A DNA stretch of 57,468 bases. Source: an uncultured Marinobacter sp. Lineage in GTDB: Bacteria > Pseudomonadota > Gammaproteobacteria > Pseudomonadales > Oleiphilaceae. This document shows, in pieces, positions 1-6,399 of the stretch. Below the pieces are notes generated by a model, which saw nothing but the letters and a program-made list of their open reading frames with translations, was not told the DNA's origin and searched no databases. The stretch covers positions 1-57,468 of the forward strand of contig NZ_CAMYMK010000003.1 of the NCBI RefSeq assembly GCF_947259545.1, written 5' to 3'. The stretch's first letter is position 1; each line of letters begins with the position of its first letter. A program made the translations under genes and the position numbers.

Positions 1-127
1 CCGCAAGAAGACCCAGGCCTACACCGAGGAGTTTCGTCGGGAAGCCGTTCGCAGATCCGATCAACCTGGTAACACGGCCGCTTCCGTTGCCCGAGAGCTG
101 GGCATTCATCCGGGCCAGATCTACAAC
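1..127 (+). mobile_element. IS3-family orfA fragment
   Basis: The first codons read as the N-terminal part of an IS3-family OrfA (TYTEEFRREAV-type start and a helix-turn-helix around SVARELGIHPGQIYN). The similarity stops abruptly after IYN at about base 127, where an IS3 OrfA would normally continue with a tryptophan-containing segment. No downstream OrfB or terminal inverted repeat is seen. The fragment is therefore the edge of a truncated element; whether its 5' part is intact lies outside the window. Confidence 0.75.
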
Positions 128-289
128 GTAGTCTTTTTAACTGGTCGCTATGAGATCGAGTATGAAAACCGCGTTAAATGCATCAAAGAGACGCCGAAGT
201 CATATCGTGTTGAGAGATCTGACGGCAGTACAAGGCTGGTAAGGCAGGACTTGATTCGGAACTTAGAAGAGGTACCTGGCCACACATAA
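2..289 (+). pseudogene. Chimera: IS3 OrfA start fused to end of a cassette ORF
   Basis: One open frame runs from the window edge to a TAA at 287-289. Its first 42 codons are transposase-like. The remaining ~53 codons (starting VVFLTGRYEIEYEN, ending NLEEVPGHT) are unrelated to transposase and finish exactly in the attC inverse core, as cassette genes do. I infer that an IS insertion followed by deletion replaced the front of a cassette gene. The C-terminal part is charged and soluble-looking and I do not recognise it. A functional product is unlikely but not excluded, since the frame is open across the junction. Confidence 0.6.
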
Positions 290-368
290 CCAGGCCAGTC
301 ACGGCGACGCCTACTACATTGCGGCTTCGCCTCCATTCCATAGCCGCGCATGCTGGCTGGCGTTAACT
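284..368 (+). other. attC site (cassette 1)
   Basis: Inverse core ACATAAC at 284-290 and core GTTAACT at 362-368 enclose an imperfect palindrome: AACCAGGCCAG pairs with CTGGCTGG, and CACGGC pairs with GCCGCG. The preceding ORF takes its TAA stop from the inverse core. Confidence 0.8.
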
Positions 369-413
369 AGCTGTCTGTAATCATGGAAGAATTTCAAAAT
401 CGAGGAAACAAGG

Positions 414-653
414 ATGTGGGATTTTATAGGCTACACTGGTGTTGCTGTGTTTATTCTGGGCGGACTTGCACTTCTGGTCGCAGCGTTCAGAACCAGCATT
501 TTATGGGGCCTGGGCTGTCTTATATTTTCGCCGCTATCGCTGGTTTATATCGTCCTGCATTGGGGTGCTGCGAAGTTCCCATTCTACGTGCAGCTCTTCG
601 GGGTTTTCCTATTTTTAGCGGCGGTTTACATTCCATACTGGTCCCGCGCCTAG
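414..653 (+). CDS. Small cassette-encoded membrane protein
   Basis: 79 residues, almost entirely hydrophobic, with probably three membrane segments (about 5-25, 28-48 and 55-76) separated by short polar turns. A GAGG box lies just before the ATG. It is the only plausible gene of cassette 2 (363-678). A longer overlapping frame beginning at 383 has cysteine-rich, non-membrane composition and looks like a shadow. I do not recognise a family. Small multispanning proteins of unknown role are common in integron cassettes. Confidence 0.6.
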   Translation: MWDFIGYTGVAVFILGGLALLVAAFRTSILWGLGCLIFSPLSLVYIVLHWGAAKFPFYVQLFGVFLFLAAVYIPYWSRA

Positions 654-665
654 CGGTGATCGGCC

Positions 666-684
666 AGTTAATAAGCTGTTAAAG
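666..684 (+). other. Collapsed 19-bp attC remnant (cassette 2/3 junction)
   Basis: AGTTAAT (666-672) is one base from the inverse core AGTTAAC predicted by the cassette-2 left core GTTAACT at 362. GTTAAAG (678-684) is the exact reverse complement of CTTTAAC at 1268, the inverse core of the next cassette. Only five bases separate the two outer cores, so the inner arms and loop have been deleted. The match on both sides supports a genuine but inactivated site. Confidence 0.7.
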
Positions 685-758
685 CGGAAAACCGAGTCGT
701 GGCACCTGGTATCCATTCGTGTCAAAATTGGTCGATACGTGAACGAGAGGTTTTGTCC

Positions 759-983
759 ATGAATCTCCAGAAAATTGAAGACGAGGCGCTCCACCTTCCT
801 AAAGAGGAGCGGGCTCAATTGATCCAGCGACTGGTATTGAGTCTGGAGTCCCCGTCAGAAGAAGAGCTCAGGTCCGATTGGTTGCTTGAGGCGAGGCGCA
901 GGGGCGAAGAGCTCGATAATGGCACAGTTCAGGCAGTGTCTGGTGAGGATGTCATGAGGAAGGCCAGAGCACTGATCAAATGA
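759..983 (+). CDS. Addiction-module antitoxin, TIGR02574/Unstab_antitox type
   Basis: 74 residues starting MNLQKIEDEALHLPKEERAQL. This is the typical opening of the short antitoxin family paired with RelE/ParE toxins: an N-terminal helical segment with LPxEERxxL, then an acidic region ending in an RRRGEELDNG-like stretch that would bind the toxin. The ATG at 759 is preferred over 699 because family similarity begins there. The stop overlaps the toxin start (ATGA at 980-983), so the two are translationally coupled. The pair occupies cassette 3 and probably stabilises the array. Confidence 0.85.
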   Translation: MNLQKIEDEALHLPKEERAQLIQRLVLSLESPSEEELRSDWLLEARRRGEELDNGTVQAVSGEDVMRKARALIK

Positions 984-1273
984 ACTATTCTTTTCACCCG
1001 GCAGCGGAAGCCGAGTTCCTGGAATCAGTTGGTTATTACGAATCAAAAGTTCCGGGATTGGGTGGTGCCTTCATAGAGGAATTTGAGGCCCTGGCCAATT
1101 TAGTTGGCGAGTCACCAAAAGCCTGGCAAGTTGAGTTGCCACCAGATATTCGTAGAGCGCCCCTTCACCGATTTCCCCTGTCTATCGTTTACCGAGAAAG
1201 GCCTGACGGCTTTCAGGTGCTGGCTGTTGCCCATGACCGTCGGCGTCCGCAGTACTGGCTGGGCAGGCTTTAA
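980..1273 (+). CDS. RelE/ParE-family toxin
   Basis: 97 residues with the ParE/RelE fold signature: an N-terminal FHPAAEAEFLESVGYYE helix, a central RAPLHRFPLSIVYRE strand pair and a C-terminal VLAVAHDRRRPQYW segment. ParE-type members inhibit gyrase whereas RelE members cleave mRNA. The sequence fits the ParE side better, but the target cannot be fixed by eye. Length is normal for the family and no disruption is seen. It overlaps the antitoxin by 4 bp, and its TAA stop is supplied by the attC inverse core. Confidence 0.85.
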   Translation: MNYSFHPAAEAEFLESVGYYESKVPGLGGAFIEEFEALANLVGESPKAWQVELPPDIRRAPLHRFPLSIVYRERPDGFQVLAVAHDRRRPQYWLGRL

Positions 1274-1345
1274 CAATCGGCTGCACAGCGACCGATTCTC
1301 CGCCGCTTCGCGGCTCCAAACCGGCGTGTGAGCCGGGCGTTATAT
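1268..1345 (+). other. attC site (toxin-antitoxin cassette)
   Basis: CTTTAAC at 1268-1274 and GTTATAT at 1339-1345 flank an imperfect palindrome: AATCGGCTG and CCGGGC near the ends, and CCGCCGCTTCGCGGC as an inner hairpin. The right core is the exact complement of the next inverse core (ATATAAC at 1693). Confidence 0.85.
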
Positions 1346-1371
1346 TTCTTAAACCTCAATCAAGGAAGATC

Positions 1372-1698
1372 ATGAGAATATCGACATTACCCCTAATCGT
1401 TCTCTGCCTATTCATGGGCTTCACCTTTTGGGTTATGGCAGGTGCAGAACAGTCGCTTCTGGCTTTCGGTGCCCAGCTTATGTCCAGCCCAGACACCGCT
1501 CAGGTCGTCATTGATCTCTACATTCTGGCCGCGTTGGCTTGTGTTTGGATGTACCAAGACGCCAAAAGCCGTGGCAAAGGGTTGGGCTATCTCATCCCAT
1601 TTTTCGTTCTTACAGCGGTGTTTGTATCAGCAGGGCCGCTATTGTATATAGTGCTGCGTGGTGGACGCGAAACCGATGCCGCAACCAGCAAAATATAA
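1372..1698 (+). CDS. DUF2834-like membrane protein
   Basis: 108 residues. There is a signal-like first membrane segment (about 5-25), a second hydrophobic stretch (about 48-62) leading into a YQDAKSRGKG loop, and a third segment (about 70-95) ending LYIVLRGGRE. The pattern of a DLYI segment, a charged D/E-R loop and a final F-x-L-Y-x-x-L-R helix resembles DUF2834-type proteins, whose function is unknown. Gene of cassette 4 (1340-1764). The TAA stop lies in attC. Confidence 0.55.
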   Translation: MRISTLPLIVLCLFMGFTFWVMAGAEQSLLAFGAQLMSSPDTAQVVIDLYILAALACVWMYQDAKSRGKGLGYLIPFFVLTAVFVSAGPLLYIVLRGGRETDAATSKI

Positions 1699-1770
1699 CC
1701 AACCGCATCAGTACGCGGCCGATGGCCGCCGGACGTCCCTGACGGGCCGCCACTGTGCTCCGCGTTATGC
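1693..1770 (+). other. attC site (cassette 4)
   Basis: ATATAAC (1693-1699) and GTTATGC (1764-1770) bound the site. The interior contains GCGGCCGATGGCCGC and GGACGTCCCTGACGGGCC blocks almost identical to those of the next attC, so the two sites are close relatives. Confidence 0.88.
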
Positions 1771-1780
1771 ATAGAGAGTT

Positions 1781-2233
1781 ATGAGAGAACTCATCGAGAT
1801 CGTTATCAAGGTTTTTGCTGCCTACCTGGTCTTTAGCACTTTGGGGAATTATATTCCGCTTGCTCTGGTTCCAGACGCATTTAGTGGCCAACATTCGCTA
1901 CACATTTGGTTCCTTGCTGCAGGCCTCTCTGTGCCAATCGTTATCGGCATGGTTTTGTGGCTCAGAGCACCAAAAATCTCCAAGGCTGCTCTTTCTTCAG
2001 AAGCCAGCGGGCCTGTCATCCCAGAGAGCGGTGTCGTATCTGCTGGCGTGTTTCTAATTGGCGTTTATTGGTCCGTTCGCTCTGTAAGTGTGCTGCTGAC
2101 TCAAATGGGCTCTCAGGCGTCGATAAACTATGGTTGGTGTGTGGTTTTGGTCTTGTCTGTCGGTCTGATTCTCGGTAACAGCTTTATCGCCAAGATATTC
2201 CGAAAGATTCGTGCTGCGGGCAAAAATGCATAA
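1781..2233 (+). CDS. Cassette-encoded four-helix membrane protein
   Basis: 150 residues with hydrophobic segments near 5-28, 42-62, 85-105 and 120-140, and a basic C-terminus (IFRKIRAAGKNA). The loop between segments 2 and 3 is polar. No family is recognised. It sits 10 bp after the left core of cassette 5, so translation probably depends on upstream transcription, and its TAA is part of the attC inverse core. Confidence 0.65.
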   Translation: MRELIEIVIKVFAAYLVFSTLGNYIPLALVPDAFSGQHSLHIWFLAAGLSVPIVIGMVLWLRAPKISKAALSSEASGPVIPESGVVSAGVFLIGVYWSVRSVSVLLTQMGSQASINYGWCVVLVLSVGLILGNSFIAKIFRKIRAAGKNA

Positions 2234-2314
2234 CCAATCGCTTAAGTACGTTCCCGGCCTGACGGCCGTCCACCGGACGTCCCTGACGGGCCGCCACTGT
2301 GCTCCGCGTTAAGG
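2228..2314 (+). other. attC site (cassette 5)
   Basis: GCATAAC (2228-2234) exactly complements the preceding core GTTATGC. The right core is GTTAAGG (2308-2314). The final ~45 bases repeat those of the previous attC, including the GTCCCTGACGGGCC and CACTGTGCTCCGC blocks. Confidence 0.88.
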
Positions 2315-2330
2315 GCAGAAGGAGAGTCGA

Positions 2331-2837
2331 GTGCGGGATGAGGATGTAGAGTATTTCTCGCAGTTCCTCGGTGAATTTCAAGGGGAGACCGATCGGGGCG
2401 CGGCCTTGGTCGGCGCGGCTTTGATCGATGAGCGGTTACATAGACTTTTAGAGTCACATTTTGTTGCTTGCAAGGAGTCTAAAGAATTGCTGAAGGGCGG
2501 TAATGCGCCGATTGGTTCGTTCAGCGCACGCATCAAAATGGCGTATTGTCTTGGTCTCATCACGGAGCTTGAGTTCAAAGAATGTGAGCTTATCAGGCGC
2601 GTCAGGAATGAGTTTTCTCATCAGGTTCACGGTCTGACATTCGCAGACAACAAGGTAAATGACCTCTGCAATAATTTGCGCGCGAATACGCCGGATGGGG
2701 CCAGATTCGACGGTAATGCACGCCAGCTATTTATTAACTCAGTTATCTTGGTGTCCCTTGCTCTGTGGTATCGCCCTGAATACAACAAGCCCAACAGGGC
2801 TAAGCATCGGGACTGGAGCTATCAGCTCAGCCCTTAA
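2331..2837 (+). CDS. MltR-like protein
   Basis: 168 residues. The run GAALVGAALIDERLHRLLES, followed by GSFSARIKMAYCLGLI and IRRVRNEFSH, is the characteristic signature of the MltR (mannitol operon repressor) superfamily. Many members in mobile contexts are not known repressors. The start is a GTG at 2331 with AAGGAG 8 bp upstream. It is the only gene of cassette 6 (2309-2889) and no mannitol gene is nearby. The role is therefore open; a protein- or RNA-binding adaptor is as likely as a repressor. Confidence 0.75.
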   Translation: MRDEDVEYFSQFLGEFQGETDRGAALVGAALIDERLHRLLESHFVACKESKELLKGGNAPIGSFSARIKMAYCLGLITELEFKECELIRRVRNEFSHQVHGLTFADNKVNDLCNNLRANTPDGARFDGNARQLFINSVILVSLALWYRPEYNKPNRAKHRDWSYQLSP

Positions 2838-2895
2838 CAAGGCCAGGCACGGCTTCGCCTCCACTACTAAGCCGCGCATGCTGGCGGCGTTATGT
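2832..2895 (+). other. attC site (MltR-like cassette)
   Basis: CCTTAAC (2832-2838) is the exact complement of the previous core GTTAAGG. GTTATGT (2889-2895) closes the site. AGGCCAGGCACGGC pairs imperfectly with GCCGCGCATGCTGGC around a short variable terminus. Confidence 0.88.
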
Positions 2896-2928
2896 GTGCG
2901 TCACCTGCGGGCCATAGAAGGGAATCCT

Positions 2929-3330
2929 ATGACTAAGCATGTTGGTTCTTGCCTTTGTGGCACAGTGAGATTTGAGGTCCATGGAGACTTCGACAGCTTT
3001 TACCTGTGCCATTGTCAGTATTGTCAAAAAGATACGGGATCTGCTCATGCGGCAAATTTGTTCTCGCAGTCAGCTAAACTGACTTGGCTGGCGGGTGTAG
3101 ATGCTGTGACTTCCTTTACGCTTCCAGGTACTCGCCACAACAAAAGCTTTTGTAGGTCGTGTGGTTCAGCATTACCAAGCACTCAACTTACAAATCTGCT
3201 CGTCGTTCCCGCAGGGTGTTTGGACACTAAAGTCTCTTTGTTGCCAACTGCTCACATCTTCACATCGAGCAGAGCGGTTTGGGACGGGGCGATAGGGGAC
3301 GTGCCAGAGTTCGAGGGCCTGCCAGAGTAA
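2929..3330 (+). CDS. GFA-family protein (Mss4-like zinc fold)
   Basis: 133 residues beginning GSCLCGTVRFEVHG, with the GFA-type zinc ligands CLCG, CHCQYC and CRSCGS in order. The GFA name comes from glutathione-dependent formaldehyde-activating enzyme, but most members are uncharacterised. The ATG at 2929 was chosen because it precedes the first conserved cysteine motif; the frame is open upstream into another cassette. The gene ends before attC and keeps its own TAA. Complete, with all cysteine motifs present. Confidence 0.85.
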   Translation: MTKHVGSCLCGTVRFEVHGDFDSFYLCHCQYCQKDTGSAHAANLFSQSAKLTWLAGVDAVTSFTLPGTRHNKSFCRSCGSALPSTQLTNLLVVPAGCLDTKVSLLPTAHIFTSSRAVWDGAIGDVPEFEGLPE

Positions 3331-3341
3331 GCTAAGATCAC

Positions 3342-3413
3342 ACATAACCAGCGGCTGTTGGCGGACGCACCTTCGCTGTCGCTCCGGCTCGCCGCAAAGC
3401 CGAGGCGTTAGGA
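3342..3413 (+). other. attC site (GFA cassette)
   Basis: ACATAAC (3342-3348) exactly complements the preceding GTTATGT. The right core is GTTAGGA (3407-3413). GCGGCTGTTGGCGG pairs with the CCGCAAAGCCG side of the stem. Confidence 0.88.
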
Positions 3414-3421
3414 GCAAGGGA

Positions 3422-3820
3422 ATGTTGGACATAATCCTCTTCATAGTATTTCTTGTTGTTGCGATTCGAGTTGCATTGTCAGTGCGTCGGGAGTCGTTGA
3501 TTTTTGAGGAGTTCGAAAGCCCTAAGAGCCTTCTCTGGTTCGTACTTCTGTTACCTCTTGCCCCAGTCGTGTTGCTCTTACTGCCTCACCAAGCAGGGTG
3601 GATTCCGGCAGCTATTCTAGCCACGGCGTGCTGTTTACCTGCTCTATTGACAGCCCGCCGATGCATCGCCGTATTTGAAACATCTGGAACTGCCCGGAGT
3701 GATGCCGCGCTTAAGTCGGCGCAGACTGCTTTTGGGGCTTCGCTGGCTGGTCTAATCTATGTCTGTGTCTTTGTGGTGTTTCTTGTTATGGCAAGTGGCT
3801 TTGGCAGGTATGGCTCCTAA
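3422..3820 (+). CDS. Cassette-encoded membrane protein
   Basis: 132 residues with an N-terminal membrane segment (1-20), a polar SVRRESLIFEEFESP region, a long hydrophobic pair (about 36-80) and a last helix (about 108-127). No family is recognised. The ATG follows a GGAGCAAGGG ribosome-binding region that overlaps the attC core. The stop TAA lies inside TCCTAAC at 3815-3821, which exactly complements the upstream core GTTAGGA, so the left half of its attC is preserved. Confidence 0.65.
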   Translation: MLDIILFIVFLVVAIRVALSVRRESLIFEEFESPKSLLWFVLLLPLAPVVLLLLPHQAGWIPAAILATACCLPALLTARRCIAVFETSGTARSDAALKSAQTAFGASLAGLIYVCVFVVFLVMASGFGRYGS

Positions 3821-3913
3821 CCAAGTGTTCCAGTTCGTGCTATTTACAATATCGAGCATGAGAGAGAAGGCTCTGAGGAAGAAATCGAATTTCAAATAAA
3901 ATGGTCAAACTAA
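3821..3913 (+). pseudogene. 3' remnant of a lost cassette gene
   Basis: Directly after the previous stop, and in the same frame, thirty codons stay open to a TAA at 3911-3913. They encode an acidic soluble-looking tail (IYNIEHEREGSEEEIEF) with no in-frame start. The attC that should follow the upstream gene has only its left core here. The simplest reading is a deletion that removed the right half of one attC and the front of the next cassette. The protein family is not recognisable from so short a piece. Confidence 0.6.
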
Positions 3914-3915
3914 AC

Positions 3916-3979
3916 ACATAACCAGTCGCGGGTTTTGCAAAGAGCCGCAAAACACGCGCCAGCTTAGCCGCTCGATGTG
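3916..3979 (+). other. Degenerate attC site
   Basis: ACATAAC (3916-3922) opens a clear hairpin in which GCGGGTTTTGC pairs with GCAAAACACGC and CCAGTCGCG with CGCGCCAGC. The expected right core is not intact: CTTAGCC or TCGATGT stands where GTTATGT would be predicted from the next inverse core at 4235. Confidence 0.65.
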
Positions 3980-3988
3980 CTCAGCTAC

Positions 3989-4240
3989 ATGGACTCCCCC
4001 TGCTATCCCGAATGGGTAAGGAGTCAATCGGATTTCCAGGTTTGGGAGTTTGAAACAGACCGAGGAGTCCCCGCCAAGGAGCACAAGATGCTTGCAGATC
4101 GAGCCGATCAGGCTAGTGCAGAACTGAAACGGGCAATAGATTCAGGCGCCTCAGAAACCGAAATTGCCGAACTACACTTGAGGGTAATAGAAACCGGTCA
4201 AAAACTGGTTGAGTTCTTGGATGATCAAGCTCATACATAA
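3989..4240 (+). CDS. Small soluble cassette protein
   Basis: 83 residues from the ATG at 3989. An in-frame GTG at 3977 would add four residues but lies within the attC remnant. The central part (about 30-80) is a heptad-like helix rich in A, E, K and L (LADRADQASAELKRAID and ELHLRVIETGQKLVEFL), suggesting a helical hairpin or coiled coil. No known family is recognised. The TAA stop is provided by the following attC. Confidence 0.55.
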   Translation: MDSPCYPEWVRSQSDFQVWEFETDRGVPAKEHKMLADRADQASAELKRAIDSGASETEIAELHLRVIETGQKLVEFLDDQAHT

Positions 4241-4307
4241 CAGGGCCATTGAGCTTATTCCGGGCCTTTGACCCTCCAGCGGACGCCGCTTATGGCTGGC
4301 GTTCGGC
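4235..4307 (+). other. attC site
   Basis: ACATAAC (4235-4241) and GTTCGGC (4301-4307). AGGGCCATTGAG and CTTATGGCTGGC form the outer stem. The right core complements the next inverse core ACCGAAC (5676) at six of seven positions. Confidence 0.75.
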
Positions 4308-4343
4308 CTTGGCTGACATGCAAGCGAATGAGGTGCCGTTGTC

Positions 4344-5720
4344 GTGAGAGGGCAATTCTTCAAGTACTGGAATCGCGTTCGTTCCAGTTTCTGGTTCATT
4401 CCGGCAGGTATGGCCGGCTTAGCCGTGGCGCTGGCACTCGTGAGCGTCACCGTGGACAAACCGCTGACGGAGTGGTTGTCGCTCAACCTGGGCTGGACGT
4501 TCACCGGTGGAGCGGAAGGGGCGAGCGCAGTGCTGGGCATCGTCGCCGGGTCGATGATTACCATCGCCGGTGTGGTCTTCTCGATGACGTTAGTCGCCCT
4601 GTCGCTGGCTTCCTCTCAACTGGGCCCTCGTCTACTGCGCAGTTTCATGCGCGATTCCACCACACAGGTGGTCCTCGGCACGTTCATCGCCACCTTTCTG
4701 TACTGCTTGCTCGTCCTCCGCACGATCCGCCGAGCGGAGGAGGTCGCTTTCGTTCCGCACCTGTCGGTCACCCTCGGCGTTCTACTCGCGGTGGCGAGCG
4801 TGGGAGTATTGATCTACTTCATTCATCACGTGTCTGTTTCCATCCAGGCCAACGAGACCGTCGCGCGGATCAGCAAGGAATTGCTCGGGAGAATCGACCA
4901 ACTTTTCCCGGAACACCTCGGACGCGGAGCGCCAATGATCCCAACGGAGGCACCCGACGAGGGCTTTTTAGAGGCGTTCGAAAAGCACGCTCGGCCAGTC
5001 GGCGCGGGCGGAGACGGCTATCTCCAGTTCATCGACGGTGCGGCCTTGCTGGCGCTGTCGGTGGAGGAGGACTTGGTAATTCGACTGGAGCGAAAACCTG
5101 GAGCCTACGTCGTTGCCAGTTGTCCTCTTGCGCTGATCTGGCCAGCGAGTCGAGCGAGCGACCGGCTTACGGATCAGGTCCGTTCCCTGTTCGTCCTGGG
5201 CAATCAGCGGAGTTCCGACCAGGATATCGAGTTCGGGATGAACCAGCTGGTAGAAATCGCGGTCCGGGCCCTCTCACCCTCTCTGAACGACCCGTTTACG
5301 GCGATAACGTGTGTAGACCACTTGGGCTCCGTTCTGTGTCGTTTGGCAACACGAGCTATGCCGTCGCGTTATCGCCATGATTACCAGAATCAGCTTCGCG
5401 TGATTGCGCCTGCCAATACGTTCCCTGAGATCACGGACGCGGCTTTTAACCAAGTCCGGCAATATAGCCGCTCCAGTGTTGCGGTCACTATCCGCCTGCT
5501 GGAAACGATCGCCGTGGTCGCGGGATTCGCACATCGACCAGAGGACCGCGCCACTCTCCTGCGGCATGCTGAAATGATCGCCCGAGGGGCTATGGAGGAG
5601 CTGCCCGAAAAAGAGGACCGCCGGGCGGTGGAAGAGCGCTGCCAGGCGGCAATTCAGTTGTGTAGCGCAACGGCCACCGAACAACCGCATGCAGCGGACA
5701 GCGCTGCGCGCCGCCGCTGA
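4344..5720 (+). CDS. DUF2254 membrane protein
   Basis: 458 residues starting at a GTG. The N-terminal membrane region has helices near 15-35, 60-90, 105-130 and 140-165. Its GSMITIAGVVFSMTLVALSLASSQLGPRLLRSF stretch is the hallmark of DUF2254. A cytosolic domain follows that includes the family signature SLNDPFTAITCVDHL. The function of the family is unknown. It is by far the largest cassette cargo here. The coding frame runs into the attC, so the last 13 or so residues (arginine- and alanine-rich) are encoded by the recombination site. Confidence 0.85.
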   Translation: MRGQFFKYWNRVRSSFWFIPAGMAGLAVALALVSVTVDKPLTEWLSLNLGWTFTGGAEGASAVLGIVAGSMITIAGVVFSMTLVALSLASSQLGPRLLRSFMRDSTTQVVLGTFIATFLYCLLVLRTIRRAEEVAFVPHLSVTLGVLLAVASVGVLIYFIHHVSVSIQANETVARISKELLGRIDQLFPEHLGRGAPMIPTEAPDEGFLEAFEKHARPVGAGGDGYLQFIDGAALLALSVEEDLVIRLERKPGAYVVASCPLALIWPASRASDRLTDQVRSLFVLGNQRSSDQDIEFGMNQLVEIAVRALSPSLNDPFTAITCVDHLGSVLCRLATRAMPSRYRHDYQNQLRVIAPANTFPEITDAAFNQVRQYSRSSVAVTIRLLETIAVVAGFAHRPEDRATLLRHAEMIARGAMEELPEKEDRRAVEERCQAAIQLCSATATEQPHAADSAARRR

Positions 5721-5735
5721 TGCTGGGCGTTATCT
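5676..5735 (+). other. attC site overlapping the DUF2254 gene end
   Basis: ACCGAAC (5676-5682) and GTTATCT (5729-5735) enclose CCGCATGCAGCGG and a GC-rich CGCTGCGCGCCGCCGCTG stem. The upstream reading frame stays open through most of the site and stops at 5720. Confidence 0.75.
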
Positions 5736-5755
5736 CTTCAGATGGTGACTCGCGA

Positions 5756-6262
5756 ATGAACATTACGATCAGGACAGAGCAAGAAAAGGACGTTTCCTCG
5801 ATTCGTCGTGTCACCGAGGCGGCGTTCGCTAGCGCTCAACATGCTTCGGGAACCGAAGCACAAATTGTTGAAGCTCTTCGAGCCGCAGGTGTACTGACCA
5901 TTTCACTTGTTGCGGAGTGCCATGGTGAGGTCGTTGGGCACGTCGCGGTATCACCGGTCCAAATTTCTGATGGGTCGAAGGGTTGGTTCGGGTTTGGTCC
6001 AGTTTCGGTGTTGCCGGAGTACCAACGTCAAGGTATTGGTAACCGTCTAGTACGCAGCGCTCTTGATGCTTTAAGAAGTGGAGGGGCACAGGGGTGTGTC
6101 CTGGTTGGCGACCCGGCCTACTATGAAAGATTCGGGTTCAACCCCGTTCCCGATCTGACCCTTCCTGACGTGCCGCCCGAATACTTTCAGGCGCTTAAGT
6201 TCGGCTCTACGTTTCCCGTTGGTTCTGTCACATTCCATGAGGCATTCACGGCCGAGAGCTGA
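5756..6262 (+). CDS. GNAT N-acetyltransferase, YhbS-like
   Basis: 168 residues. The start at 5756 (MNITIRTEQEKD) is the usual N-terminus of COG3153-type acetyltransferases. The acetyl-CoA loop is visible as VLPEYQRQGIGNRLV (about 88-102), followed by VLVGDPAYYERFGF, a near-invariant segment of this subgroup. The substrate is not predictable. Gene of the last recognisable cassette. The longer frame from 5720 begins inside the attC core and is disregarded. Confidence 0.88.
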   Translation: MNITIRTEQEKDVSSIRRVTEAAFASAQHASGTEAQIVEALRAAGVLTISLVAECHGEVVGHVAVSPVQISDGSKGWFGFGPVSVLPEYQRQGIGNRLVRSALDALRSGGAQGCVLVGDPAYYERFGFNPVPDLTLPDVPPEYFQALKFGSTFPVGSVTFHEAFTAES

Positions 6263-6299
6263 CAAACTATTTACGATAGGCACTGTCGGGAAAGTGAGC

Positions 6300-6360
6300 A
6301 CTTAACGAAGCCAGGCACGGACGTCGACGCTGTTTTCGTTGTGGCTGTGCCTGCACTACA
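6300..6360 (+). other. Terminal degenerate attC
   Basis: ACTTAAC (6300-6306) starts a palindrome in which AAGCCAGGCACGG pairs with GTGGCTGTGCCTGC. The right core should be GTTRRRY, but the sequence there is GCACTAC. This is where the array appears to end. The following gene has no attC on its right. Confidence 0.6.
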
Positions 6361-6399
6361 CACGCTTCGGGGCCCGAAGCAACAACACGGAGGTTCCCC

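Noticed and set aside
383..682. Frame of 99 codons overlapping the first small membrane gene
   Set aside because: It has cysteine-rich, non-conserved composition and overlaps the better membrane frame at 414, which has a proper ribosome-binding site.
1692..2314. The two near-identical attC halves read as a CRISPR or tandem repeat
   Set aside because: Only two copies occur, each inside an attC and separated by a gene; no spacers of uniform length exist.
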